A stretch of 64,000 nt of DNA from a bacterium HR11 (GTDB lineage Bacteria; Acidobacteriota; HRBIN11). Each line of letters begins with the position of its first letter. Within the stretch, counting starts at the first letter, position 1. A model generated the notes under the pieces. The model saw only the letters and a list, made by a program, of their open reading frames with translations. It made no database searches and was not told where the DNA came from. Below are positions 35,496-43,652 of this stretch, in pieces. Both the position numbers and the translations under genes were made by a program. The DNA lies in contig BEHN01000003.1 in assembly GCA_002898535.1 (NCBI GenBank), positions 62,001-126,000 of the forward strand, in the 5' to 3' direction.

Positions 35496-35570
35496 GCGGG
35501 CGTAACTCAGGGGTAGAGTGCGAGCTTCCCAAGCTCGAAGTCGCGGGTTCAAATCCCGTCGCCCGCTCCA
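35496..35570 (+). tRNA. tRNA-Gly (anticodon CCC), CCA encoded
   Basis: GCGGGCG/CGCCCGC acceptor, D-arm ACUC..GAGU, anticodon arm CGAGC-UUCCCAA-GCUCG and T-arm GCGGGUUCAAAUCCCGU form a full cloverleaf. Unlike the other two tRNAs in the window, the 3' CCA is encoded. Confidence 0.95.
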
Positions 35571-35587
35571 TGGGTAGCTATAGTAGG

Positions 35588-35703
35588 TAGAACCAGTCTC
35601 ATCAATCCGACGGGACCGGGATCGGACCCTCGATATCCGACCCCAGACCATGGACCCCCGGGGCCCAAGCCGGTCTATGGTCGGATTTATGAGATCGCTT
35701 GTA
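35588..35703. mobile_element. MITE-like element E, copy 3
   Basis: Starts at TAGAACCAG, terminal repeats TCTCATCAATCCGAC and GTCGGATTTATGAGA, ends ATCGCTTGTA. The middle has GGGACCGGGATCGGACCC and a short run of heptamers with a GGGGCCC centre. It lies immediately downstream of tRNA-Gly. Confidence 0.75.
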
Positions 35704-35777
35704 GGCATAGAGCCAAGGGCATGGGACCCAGCATAGGCTGGGCGTTTTGCCCTATGCACTTGGCTCTATGCCTTTTG
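35704..35777. repeat. 14-bp inverted repeat with T-tract (possible terminator)
   Basis: GGCATAGAGCCAAG (35704-35717) pairs perfectly with CTTGGCTCTATGCC (35759-35772), followed by TTTT. The loop has a second nested inverted pair (GCATAGGC/GCCCTATGC). It may terminate tRNA-Gly transcription or be another small palindromic element. The rest of the gap to 35899 shows nothing. Confidence 0.55.
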
Positions 35778-35899
35778 TTATCTACCGACCTGCCGTCATT
35801 TTGTGGGGGAGGGTGAGCCCTATCTGCATGCTCGCCGGTCATGGAACCCTGCGAACCCCCAACACCCGGCACCGAATCCCCGGAAGATAGGTGGGGGCT

Positions 35900-36370
35900 A
35901 TGGGGCTTTTCGAAAAGGAAAAGAAGGACGCCGGACGCTCGGTCGCGCCCGTCGTGGCGACGCCGCCGGCCGGCACCTCCGAGGTGGGTCTGAAGGGGTC
36001 GCCGACTCGTACGGTCATCAGTGCAAACGTTTCCATCCGAGGGGAAATCGACGCTTCGGACGACGTCGTCATCGAGGGCACGGTCGAGGGCCACGTCCAG
36101 AGCCGTCGGAGCGTGATCGTGGGACCCCAGGGCCGGGTCCACGCCGACATCCAGGCCCAGGTCATCGAAGTCCAGGGGCACGTCCAAGGCAACTTGAAGG
36201 CCTACGAGCGCCTTCGGCTGGGCGAGAACGCCCGGGTCGAGGGTGACATCCTGACCCGCCGGCTGACGGTCGAGGAGACGGCCTTCGTGAAAGGGCGCAT
36301 CGAGATGCTGACCGAGACGCCGGAAGCTCGGGAGGTGGAGGCATCCCTCCAGGAGGCGCCATCCGGATGA
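35900..36370 (+). CDS. Bactofilin
   Basis: 156-residue polymer-forming cytoskeletal protein (DUF583). Residues about 40-130 are the beta-helical core with regularly spaced hydrophobics and Gly (VSIRGEIDASDDVVIEGTVE, VIVGPQGRVHADIQAQVIEV, LRLGENARVEGDILTRRLTV), flanked by flexible tails, as usual. Bactofilins form filaments that set cell shape or anchor wall enzymes; this window also holds several murein enzymes. ATG 35900 is preceded by GGGGG. The stop overlaps the next start as ATGA. Confidence 0.92.
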   Translation: MGLFEKEKKDAGRSVAPVVATPPAGTSEVGLKGSPTRTVISANVSIRGEIDASDDVVIEGTVEGHVQSRRSVIVGPQGRVHADIQAQVIEVQGHVQGNLKAYERLRLGENARVEGDILTRRLTVEETAFVKGRIEMLTETPEAREVEASLQEAPSG

Positions 36371-37032
36371 CGTCGGCCGGTCCGATCGTCGAAATCCGGG
36401 TCTTTGCCGTGCCCCCGTTTTACAAAAACGGCTATGTCGTCGCCTGTCCGATGTCCGGCGCGGCGGTCCTCGTCGACCCCGGGGATGAAGTCGACTCGCT
36501 GATTCAGGCCGTCGAGGCCGAGGGCTGGACGCTGGCGGCCGTCCTGATCACCCATGGTCACGTAGACCACATCAGCGGGGTCGGGCGCGTCCTCCAGCGC
36601 TGGGCCGTGCCCGTGTATCTCCATCGGGCCGACCTCTTTTTGTACGAAGCCCTGCCCGAACAGACCCGGTGGATCGGGCTCGACCTCACGTATGAGCCCG
36701 TCCCTCCGCCGGACCGGTTTTACGACCATGGGGATGAAATCCCCGTGGGCACGCTGACGGTCCGGGTCCATCACACGCCGGGCCACACGCCGGGTAGCGT
36801 ATGCCTCCAGGTCGACTGTCACCTCTTCACGGGGGACACGCTGTTTGCCGGGACGGTCGGGCGGACCGACCTGCCGGGCGGGTCCTACGAGGCGCTCCTT
36901 CGGTCGATCATGACCCGCATCCTGCCCCTGGGAGACGACGTCGTGATCCACCCGGGCCACGGTCCCGAGTCGACCGTCGGGCGGGAGCGGCTGACGAATC
37001 CGTTCCTCCAGGTCCCCTACGTGATCCTGTAG
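36367..37032 (+). CDS. Metallo-beta-lactamase-fold hydrolase (glyoxalase II-like)
   Basis: 221 residues. The metal-binding motif is THGHVDHISG (HxHxDH), followed by HHTPGHTPGS, the bridging Asp in LFTGDTLFAGTVGRTDL and a distal His in VIHPGHGPES. This set is typical of hydroxyacylglutathione-hydrolase-like thioester hydrolases and YcbL/GloB proteins; the physiological substrate is unknown. ATGA overlap with the bactofilin stop, prmA 37 bp downstream: one operon. Confidence 0.88.
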   Translation: MTSAGPIVEIRVFAVPPFYKNGYVVACPMSGAAVLVDPGDEVDSLIQAVEAEGWTLAAVLITHGHVDHISGVGRVLQRWAVPVYLHRADLFLYEALPEQTRWIGLDLTYEPVPPPDRFYDHGDEIPVGTLTVRVHHTPGHTPGSVCLQVDCHLFTGDTLFAGTVGRTDLPGGSYEALLRSIMTRILPLGDDVVIHPGHGPESTVGRERLTNPFLQVPYVIL

Positions 37033-37069
37033 TACGGCGTTCAGGAATCCCTGAAGCGCAGAGGCCGTC

Positions 37070-37942
37070 ATGAGGCATTCGGCATCTGGCCGTTCCGTCT
37101 GGGAAGTCGTCATCGAGTTCCATCGGCCCGAGATGGAGGAATGGTTCGTCGAGCGGGTCGCGGCCTTTCGGAACGTCGGGATGTACTGGACCGTCCGGGG
37201 GCCTATCCTCTCCGCCCACGTGTTCACGGATGCGCCCCCCGAGGCCCGGTCGCTTTGGGAAGAACTGGCCCGCTTAGACCCGGAAGTCCAGGTCCGCCAG
37301 CGAATCCTGAAATACCGGGACTGGCAAAGGCAGTGGCAACGTCGGTGGCGGCCCATCCGGGTCGGCCGCCGATGGATCGTCCGGCCCCCCTGGCGGGAAG
37401 CCCGTCCCGAGGACCGGACTCGACTGCCCATCCTCATCGAGCCCCGGCGGGCCTTCGGGACGGGCCTCCACGAGACGACCCAGCTCATGCTCCGCTGGAT
37501 GGAGACCCTGGACTTGGAGGGTCGGACCGTCGCCGACGTCGGGACCGGCACGGGCGTCCTGTCCATCGCCGCCGCCCGCGCCGGGGCCGTGAAAGTCTAT
37601 GCCCTGGACATCGACCCGGAAGCCGTCGAGGAGGCCCGGTCCAACGTGCGTCTCAACGGCCTGACGGACCGAATCGAGTGCCTCGTGGGGTCCTTCGAGA
37701 AGCTATCCGACGGGTCGGTCGACATCCTGCTGGCCAATCTGGAGTTGGAGCCCCTGATCGAGGCCGTCCCGGCCGCCGCCCGGGTCTTGCGGCCCGGCGG
37801 CGTCTGGATCGTCAGCGGCATCTTCCGAGACCACCACGACGTCTTCCAGGCCGCCCTCCGTTCGAGCCCCTTCCGCATCACGGGCCGGCGCCGCCGGGGC
37901 GAGTGGATGAGCTATCGGCTGGCGTTTCGCGATGCGGGATAG
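37070..37942 (+). CDS. prmA: Ribosomal protein L11 methyltransferase
   Basis: 290 residues. SAM-dependent enzyme that trimethylates L11 of the large ribosomal subunit. The class I methyltransferase domain (about 115-285) has VADVGTGTGVLSIAAARAGA, YALDIDPEAVEEA and the catalytic-loop NLELEPLIEAVP (family NPPY/NILA variants). The N-terminal ferredoxin-like recognition domain with TGLHETTQLML linker motif (FGTGLHETT) is diagnostic. Same operon as bactofilin and the metallo-hydrolase. Confidence 0.9.
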   Translation: MRHSASGRSVWEVVIEFHRPEMEEWFVERVAAFRNVGMYWTVRGPILSAHVFTDAPPEARSLWEELARLDPEVQVRQRILKYRDWQRQWQRRWRPIRVGRRWIVRPPWREARPEDRTRLPILIEPRRAFGTGLHETTQLMLRWMETLDLEGRTVADVGTGTGVLSIAAARAGAVKVYALDIDPEAVEEARSNVRLNGLTDRIECLVGSFEKLSDGSVDILLANLELEPLIEAVPAAARVLRPGGVWIVSGIFRDHHDVFQAALRSSPFRITGRRRRGEWMSYRLAFRDAG

Positions 37943-37995
37943 CGACCGGTGCCTGGATTGCCTACTCCGCCGGGACCGACCCCCAAGACCCATGG

Positions 37996-38090
37996 CCGCG
38001 ACCCCGCTCTCGGGCGAGCGGGGCTTAAATCAGGGGCGTATCGCCCGACTGGCACCTCCCGAATTGCCGCATTTCCGGATTCCCGCCGCC
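37996..38090. repeat. GC hairpin with octamers
   Basis: GACCCCGCTC-TCGG-GCGAGCGGGGC-type hairpin at about 38000-38024, then CTCCCGAATTGCCGC octamers up to the barrel gene stop. It sits between convergent genes and could help end both transcripts. Confidence 0.65.
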
Positions 38091-38093
38091 GCC

Positions 38094-38777
38094 CTACCAC
38101 CAGAAGGAGAGACCCGCCGCGAACGTCCAGCCGCTCAGGTCGATCGGCTGAAAGCTCGGGTCGAACTGGGGCCCGAGCTTGCCGTCCAGGCCGGTGTACT
38201 TGGCCTCCCAGTCCAGGGTCGCCCGCCGGCCGATGGGGATTTGCAGGCCCGCCATCACGTGCCATCCCAGGTCCTGGCCTTCGGCCCGGAAGTCTCCGAA
38301 GTCGATGAAGGCGTTCCGCCGGCCGCGGTTAAACACAAAGTCACCCGTCTCGGCGTACCGCCAGAAGTAGATGCCCAGGCCGCCGCCGATGTACGGGATG
38401 GCCTTGCGGCGGTTCCGACCCAGGGGCAAGAACTTGACGCTGACCTCGACGGGCACGATGCTGAGCTGGATGGTCCGTACGATGGGCGTACCGTCCGGAT
38501 ACACGTAATCCCGGTCCTCGACGTCCCGGTCCCGTTCGTAGAAGTACACGGCCGCGGCGACGTTGAACCACCGGCCGGCAAAGAGGTCATACCCGACGCC
38601 CAGGGTGCCGCCGACCATCTGGCCGGTCGTCAGGGTCGTCTCCTGCCGGTTGAGGTCCCAGATATCGCTCTTCCCCCGGGGGACGAAGACGCCCAGGCGG
38701 ACCGAGAGCGTATCGGCCCAGGCAGGGGACGTCAGAAGTATTGCGCCGGCCATGAGACCCCACAGGCTTCGACGCAT
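38094..38777 (-). CDS. Outer-membrane beta-barrel protein
   Basis: 227 residues with a signal peptide (1-21, ends SPAWA) and a series of amphipathic beta-strands (SVRLGVFVPRG, GGTLGVGYDLFAG, FNVAAAVYFYERD, VEVSVKFLPLG, PYIGGGLGIYFW, GWHVMAGLQIPIG, WTFAAGLSFWW). The terminal aromatic residue fits outer-membrane insertion. It resembles small OmpW/opacity-type barrels of 8 strands; function unknown. ATG 38777 has AGGAGGG at 6 bp. Alone on its strand, upstream DNA is repeat. Confidence 0.82.
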   Translation of the reverse strand: MRRSLWGLMAGAILLTSPAWADTLSVRLGVFVPRGKSDIWDLNRQETTLTTGQMVGGTLGVGYDLFAGRWFNVAAAVYFYERDRDVEDRDYVYPDGTPIVRTIQLSIVPVEVSVKFLPLGRNRRKAIPYIGGGLGIYFWRYAETGDFVFNRGRRNAFIDFGDFRAEGQDLGWHVMAGLQIPIGRRATLDWEAKYTGLDGKLGPQFDPSFQPIDLSGWTFAAGLSFWW

Positions 38778-38794
38778 CGTAGCCCTCCTATCGG

Positions 38795-38965
38795 CGATTC
38801 GGCAGTTCGGGGAGTTCAGGAATCCGGCAGTCGGTCGTCTGGCTGGTCGGCAGACGGATAGTCCGGCCCTTTGAGAATGGAGCCGATACCCGAGGCCCGC
38901 TATCTTGGGATGAGGGCATTCGTGGACCTCTCGCAACTCCCGAACTCCCGGATTGCCGGATTCCT
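38795..38965. repeat. Octamer repeat block upstream of the barrel gene
   Basis: Octamers (TTCGGCAG, TTCGGGGA, TTCAGGAA, GGTCGGCA) at about 38795-38860 and their reverse complement (ACTCCCGA, ATTGCCGG) at 38935-38965. Part of the 621-bp gap 38778-39398, which also contains a lone TATAAT near 39131 without a good -35. Confidence 0.65.
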
Positions 38966-39134
38966 GTAGCAAATGCAGTGCCAAACCCGGACGGTGCCTG
39001 AATGCCGGGTCGGTGAGGTCCCGGCCGACTCGAGCGTTCCCCCGGCGGAGACACCTGTCCTACCTGGCGGTCAGGGCGGGGCCGAACGACCCCTTCGGCC
39101 GCCTTCCAGGGACTCCGCGCTTTCTCTATAATCC

Positions 39135-39395
39135 CATTCGGGAGTTCGGGAGTCCGGCAGTTCGGGAGTCGGGCGATGGGGGTGCCGGCGGTTCCATCGT
39201 AAGGTAGGGCATGAGCCAGGGTAGACCCGGAAGGCGGGAGAGCAAAGGGAGGAGCCGAAAAAGTCTTCCTCCGTTCCCGGTCCGCTCGGGCGCCTTATCC
39301 TCATCGCCCGCCATGCCGCATTCCCGAACTGCCGGACTCCCGAATTCCCGAACTCCCGAATTGCCGGATTGCCGAACTCCCGTATCGGGGAGCGG
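39135..39395. repeat. Dispersed element H, copy 1, with octamers
   Basis: A core of about 150 bp (from CGATGGGGGTGCCGGCGG to CCCGCCATGCCGCATTCC, about 39173-39326) is nearly the same as the reverse strand of 59821-59990. It is bordered on both sides by TTCGGGAG-type octamers. Confidence 0.7.
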
Positions 39396-39398
39396 ACG

Positions 39399-40757
39399 AT
39401 GGACCCGACGCTCATGGAGACCCTGCGGATCGCCAAGAAAATTTTCCAGACCCACAAGACCCTCACGCTGGTCACTTCGGCCGACGGCCGGGTCTGGGCC
39501 GGCAAGGTCTACTACGGGGAGGAGGACGGCTACATCTACGTGGCCCTCGAGCAGGGTCGGAACTATCGGAACATCCTGGCCAACCCCCGGGTGTTCTTCG
39601 TCATCGAGCACGGCGTCCCGGACCGGTTCATCCAGGGCGAGGGCATCGCCGAGCGGCTCGGGCCTATCGAGGAACGTCCCGAGCGGCACATCATCTTTCG
39701 GAACGCCCTCGAGCTCGTCGTCTTTGCCAAGTCCTTCCCCGGTGTCGAGGTCTTCCGCATCCGGCCGACGCGGCTGTATGTCTCGGACTTTACGGGGGTC
39801 TGGAAACCCCGGGCCGAGGTCGAGGTCACCGACGAGGTCCTGCGGGTCTTTCAGACGGAGCTCAAGACGCGGGTGCCGGCCTGGAAGGTTTACTGGAAGG
39901 CCACCCGGCCCTTTGCCTTCACGGTGACGGTCATGCCGGTCCTGCTGGGGGCCCTGATGGCGCCTCGATTTTCGTGGGCCTGGTTCCTGCTGACTTTCCT
40001 GGGGGCCTTGCTCCTGCATGCCGGGGTGAACGTCATCAGCGATGCCTTTGACTACCGGCGGGGCGTCGATACGTGGCGGGTCCTGGGCTCGAGCCGGGTC
40101 CTGGTCGACGGCCTGATGGTGCCCGGGGCGCACCTGCGCTGGGGCCTCCTGCTGTTCGGCCTGGGATGCCTGACGGGGTTGGTCTTGACCTATTTCCGGG
40201 GCTGGCCGGTCTTGGCCTTCGGATTGGTCGGGGCCGTCCTGGGCTTCTTCTACACGGCCCCGCCGCTGGGCCTCAAGTACTGGGGTCTCGGGGACCTGGC
40301 CGTCTTTCTGGCCTTCGGGCCTCTGATGGCGATGGGCACGTACTATGTGCAAACGCAGGAAATATCGTGGCGGTTGGCCTGGCTGGCCGTGCCCATCGGC
40401 CTTCTGACGATCGCCATCCTCCACGGCAACAACTTCCGGGACGTCGGGGAGGACGCTCGGGCCGGCTACCGGACGCTGGCCGGCCTGCTGGGACCGCGGG
40501 GGTCCAGCCTGTACTACCTGGGCCTGGTCGGTGGGGCTTACGCCGCCACGGTCGTGTTCGTCGTCCTGGGCTGGCTTCCGATATGGACCTTGCTGGTATT
40601 TGGGACCGTGCCTTACGCTTGGCGGAACATTCGGGTCGCCTTTCAGCCGGCCCGGGTTGCCTTTACGTTCCTGGACCTCCTGACGGCCCAGCTCCACATG
40701 CTGTTCGGGCTGGCCCTGATCGGGGGGCTTCTACTGGGCCGATGGGTCCGGCCGTAA
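39399..40757 (+). CDS. Flavin/PNPOx-like domain fused to UbiA prenyltransferase
   Basis: 452 residues. Residues about 1-150 form a split-barrel FMN-binding/pyridoxamine-oxidase-like domain (TLVTSADGRVWAGKVYYGEE, RNILANPRVFFVIEHG). Residues about 160-452 are a membrane prenyltransferase with eight to nine helices and both Asp-rich motifs (NVISDAFDYRRGVD and DVGEDARAGYRT), closest to MenA (1,4-dihydroxy-2-naphthoate prenyltransferase) of menaquinone synthesis. The fusion suggests a soluble partner domain acting on a quinone precursor, an inference. GGGGAG precedes ATG 39399. No other men genes lie in the window. Confidence 0.85.
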   Translation: MDPTLMETLRIAKKIFQTHKTLTLVTSADGRVWAGKVYYGEEDGYIYVALEQGRNYRNILANPRVFFVIEHGVPDRFIQGEGIAERLGPIEERPERHIIFRNALELVVFAKSFPGVEVFRIRPTRLYVSDFTGVWKPRAEVEVTDEVLRVFQTELKTRVPAWKVYWKATRPFAFTVTVMPVLLGALMAPRFSWAWFLLTFLGALLLHAGVNVISDAFDYRRGVDTWRVLGSSRVLVDGLMVPGAHLRWGLLLFGLGCLTGLVLTYFRGWPVLAFGLVGAVLGFFYTAPPLGLKYWGLGDLAVFLAFGPLMAMGTYYVQTQEISWRLAWLAVPIGLLTIAILHGNNFRDVGEDARAGYRTLAGLLGPRGSSLYYLGLVGGAYAATVVFVVLGWLPIWTLLVFGTVPYAWRNIRVAFQPARVAFTFLDLLTAQLHMLFGLALIGGLLLGRWVRP

Positions 40758-40980
40758 ATTCGGCAGTTCGGGAGTTCGGGAATTCGGCAGTCGGCAGGTC
40801 GGCAGATGGGCAGGTAGGGGCAGGCCTTGTGCCTGCCCTTGAGATAAGGAGCTGGCGGCTCTCTAAGGTAGACACCGGCATGACTGCCGGTGTTCCGAGG
40901 ATGGAGGGTGGGGTGCCGACCTGCCCATCGGCCGACTGCCGGACTCCCGAATGCCCGGACTGCCGAATCAGGGAGGTCGC
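40756..40980. repeat. Mosaic of octamers and palindromes
   Basis: Octamers (TTCGGCAG, TTCGGGAG, GGTCGGCA) at 40758-40815, a GGGGCAGGC..GCCTGCCC hairpin at 40814-40839, ACACCGGCATGACTGCCGGTGT at about 40871-40893 and reversed octamers at 40918-40972. A piece resembles the core of element M. Confidence 0.65.
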
Positions 40981-40982
40981 TC

Positions 40983-41690
40983 ATGTCCGGACAGGTGACC
41001 GTCACGTGGTTGGGCCATGCGGCCTTTCGGGTCGTCTCGCCGGGCGGCCGGGTGATCCTCTTCGACCCCTGGCTGGACAATCCGAAGTGCCCGCCCCAAT
41101 GGAAAAATCTGGACCGGGTCGACTTAATTCTGCCGACCCACGGCCACTTCGACCACCTGGGGAATACGGTCGAGTTGGCCAAGAAGCACAACGCCAAGGT
41201 CGTCGCCATCTATGAAATATCCGTCTGGCTGGAGTCGAAGGGCGTATCGACGGTCATCGGCGCCAACAAGGGCGGCACGGTCGAGGTCGATGGCCTGCGG
41301 GTCACGATGGTCTCGGCGGATCACAGTAGCGGGATCGCCGAGGGCGGCGCGGTCGTCTACGGCGGAGACCCCGTCGGCTTCGTCGTCCAGCTCGAGAACG
41401 GCTTTCGGATTTACCATGCCGGCGACACGAACGTCTTCGGGGACATGCGGCTCATCGGCCGTCTCTATCGGCCGGACCTGGCCCTGCTTCCCATCGGGGG
41501 CCACTTCACGATGGGCCCCCTCGAAGCGGCCGAGGCGATCCGCCTCCTGGGCGTCTCCCGGGTCATCCCGATGCACTACGGGACGTTCCCGCTCCTGACG
41601 GGTACGCCGGACCAGCTCCGGGAGTTCACGCGCGACGTCCCGGGCTTGCAGATTTACGCCCTCCAGCCCGGCGAATCCGTCACGTTCTGA
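40983..41690 (+). CDS. UPF0173-type metal-dependent hydrolase
   Basis: 235 residues, metallo-beta-lactamase fold. VTWLGHAAFRV is the UPF0173 N-terminus; LPTHGHFDHLGN is the HxHxDH metal site, with YHAGDTNVFGDM and a final His in VIPMHYGTFPLL. Substrate unknown; close to UlaG-like and YtkL proteins. GGGAGG precedes ATG 40983 at 8 bp. The dehydratase gene follows 13 bp downstream, so they are co-transcribed. Confidence 0.9.
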   Translation: MSGQVTVTWLGHAAFRVVSPGGRVILFDPWLDNPKCPPQWKNLDRVDLILPTHGHFDHLGNTVELAKKHNAKVVAIYEISVWLESKGVSTVIGANKGGTVEVDGLRVTMVSADHSSGIAEGGAVVYGGDPVGFVVQLENGFRIYHAGDTNVFGDMRLIGRLYRPDLALLPIGGHFTMGPLEAAEAIRLLGVSRVIPMHYGTFPLLTGTPDQLREFTRDVPGLQIYALQPGESVTF

Positions 41691-41703
41691 AGGACCGGGG
41701 CCC

Positions 41704-42654
41704 ATGCCGATGGAATGGCCGGAAGGACCGTGGGACGATTGGGACCGGGTCCGCGAACGGGTCTACCGCTTTGCCCGGGTGACGCCTCTGTGGGAGTGCG
41801 AGAGTCTGGGCCTGAAACTCGAGAACCTCCAGGTCACCGGTTCCTTTAAGGTCCGGGGCGTGTCCAACTTCCTGGGCAAGCACGAGGCGGCGGGCCGGGC
41901 CGGCGTCGTCACGGGCTCGTCGGGCAATCACGGCCAGGCCCTGGCATACGTAGCCCACCGGATGGGCTTTCCGGCCATCGTCGTCGTCCCGGAAGACGCC
42001 AGTCCCGTGAAGGCCGAGCGGATCGTTCGCTACGGGGCCGAGCTGGTCTACTGGGGTCGGACCTCGGAGGAACGCATCGAAAAGGCTCGGGCCATCGCCC
42101 GAGACCGGGGCCTCCTGGAGGTCCCGCCCTTCGACCATCCGGACGTCCTCCAGGGCCAGGGCACGATCGGACTGGAACTCCTGGAACAGGTCCCGGACGT
42201 CGGGACCGTGTACGTGCCGGTCAGCGGCGGGGGCCTCATCAGCGGGGTCGCCCTGGCCCTGAAGGCGCACCGGCCCCGCGTCCGGGTCGTCGGCGTGGAG
42301 CCGGCCAGCCTCCGACGCTTCTATGCCTCGGTCCAGGCCGGCCGGCCCACGGAGGTCCCGTGGGCGGCGACCGTCGCCGACGGCCTGCGGGTGACCCGGC
42401 CCGGGCAGTGGACCTGGGCCGTGGCCAGCCGCCTCGTGGACGATTGGGTCGCCGTCACCGACGAAGAGATCCTGGACGCCCTGCGGTGGCTCTGGACGGA
42501 GGTCCGGGTCGTCGCCGAGCCGTCCGGGGCGGCGGCCGTGGCGGCGGCCCGTCGGGACGGCGGGTCGCCGTCCGTCGTGGCCGTCGTCAGCGGGGGCAAC
42601 GTGACCCCGGAGGTCCTCCACCAGGTCCTCGTCGGCAGGTCGGATCGACCGTGA
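41704..42654 (+). CDS. Threonine/serine dehydratase-like PLP enzyme
   Basis: 316 residues, fold type II PLP enzyme. The Schiff-base Lys is in VTGSFKVRGVS (about 52), SSGNHGQALAYVA binds the carboxylate, VPVSGGGLISGVAL holds the phosphate, and VSGGNV ends the fold. It would deaminate threonine or serine to 2-oxo acids; it lacks an ACT regulatory domain and is therefore of the short catabolic or serine-racemase-like type. ATG 41710 is a possible second start. Ends just before element M copy 3. Confidence 0.9.
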   Translation: MPMEWPEGPWDDWDRVRERVYRFARVTPLWECESLGLKLENLQVTGSFKVRGVSNFLGKHEAAGRAGVVTGSSGNHGQALAYVAHRMGFPAIVVVPEDASPVKAERIVRYGAELVYWGRTSEERIEKARAIARDRGLLEVPPFDHPDVLQGQGTIGLELLEQVPDVGTVYVPVSGGGLISGVALALKAHRPRVRVVGVEPASLRRFYASVQAGRPTEVPWAATVADGLRVTRPGQWTWAVASRLVDDWVAVTDEEILDALRWLWTEVRVVAEPSGAAAVAAARRDGGSPSVVAVVSGGNVTPEVLHQVLVGRSDRP

Positions 42655-42697
42655 CGATACGACATGGATCATGGCAGACGGCTCATGGTCATCAGCC

Positions 42698-43042
42698 ATA
42701 ACAGAGCCGTTCGGGAGGTGGGAAGTGAGATGGGAAGCGGAAAGGGCACCTCCACGAAAGCACGATGTTTCAGGCATTCGGCAGTTGGGCAGGTCGGCAG
42801 ATGGGCAGATGGGCAGTTGGGCAGGTCGGCAGATGGGCCGGTCGGGCGACGGGCGTCGATCCCCGGCCCACCGGCCGTCATGCCGGGGGCTTCCGGAGAG
42901 AGCCCGCCGTCCTGCGGGCGTCATCTTCATGAACCGCCCGTCCTGGCCGGGTCATCCGGAGGAAGCTTGAAACATCGAGATCGCTGGACCATCGTTTTCC
43001 CTGATAGCAACCGCATTTCTCCCAACCGAACAGCTCTGATAA
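42698..43042. mobile_element. MITE-like element M, copy 3 (complete, 345 bp)
   Basis: Ends ATAACAGAGCCGTTCGGG and CCGAACAGCTCTGATAA. The inside, in order: AAGGGCACCTCCACGAAAGCACGATGTTTCAG-like core, a run of octamers (about 42779-42850), a hairpin around CCCGCCGTCCTGCGGGC and CGGAGGAAGCTTGAAACATCGAGATCGC. It is the inverted counterpart of copy 4. No open frame with family features. It accounts for nearly all of gap 42655-43087. Confidence 0.85.
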
Positions 43043-43087
43043 ACGAATAGGAACCCCGTCATCCTACCACCATCACGGAGCCTGCCC

Positions 43088-43633
43088 ATGGACGGACAGG
43101 TCGTCGGCACGGGTCGGGTCTTGGGCGTTTTCCGAAAGCCGCATCCTGAGCCGGACGACATCCGCAAGTGGCCCGAGCCGTGGGTCGAGGTCGGACCCGA
43201 CGGCGTCGTCGGGGACTACCACGCCGGGCCTTACAAGCGTCATCCCCGGGTCGACCCGACCCGGCCGAACCTCCGACAGCTGACGATCGTGTCCCAGGAG
43301 CTTCTGGACTGGGTCGCCAGCACCCTGGGCGTGCGCCTCCAGCCGGGCGACCTGGGGGAGAACGTCCTCGTCGAAGGTCTGGGCGACCTGACGGCCGTCT
43401 CGAGCGGGGACCTCCTGGTCTTCGAGGGCGGGGCGGTCCTGGTCGTCACGGGGCCGAACGCGCCGTGCCATAAGGTGAATCGTTATCATCCGGCCCTGCG
43501 GGAGCACCTGGTAGGCCGGCGGGGCCTCACGGCCCGGGTCTACCGGACGGGCCGGATCGGCGTGGGGGACGCCGTCCTGTGGGTCCGGGCCCCGGCGGGT
43601 GACGGCGGACCGGCGGGGCCAGGTGGTTCGTAG
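43088..43633 (+). CDS. MOSC-domain protein
   Basis: 181 residues. The MOSC fold (C-terminal domain of molybdenum-cofactor sulfurases) is indicated by DGVVGDYHAGP, LTIVSQELLDW, PGDLGENVLVEGL and the conserved Cys in GPNAPCHKVN, the residue thought to carry sulfur. Related stand-alone proteins (YiiM, YuaD) act in metal-sulfur or hydroxylated-purine detoxification. No molybdopterin genes are nearby. Ends 20 bp before the mtgA start. Confidence 0.85.
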   Translation: MDGQVVGTGRVLGVFRKPHPEPDDIRKWPEPWVEVGPDGVVGDYHAGPYKRHPRVDPTRPNLRQLTIVSQELLDWVASTLGVRLQPGDLGENVLVEGLGDLTAVSSGDLLVFEGGAVLVVTGPNAPCHKVNRYHPALREHLVGRRGLTARVYRTGRIGVGDAVLWVRAPAGDGGPAGPGGS

Positions 43634-43652
43634 GTCAGGACAGCGAAGACCG

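Noticed and set aside
39126-40697. Long minus-strand open frame (523 codons) opposite the UbiA fusion
   Set aside because: It lies antisense to a gene with clear family motifs; its translation is Pro/Gln/Asp/Arg-rich, typical of the shadow frame in GC-rich DNA.
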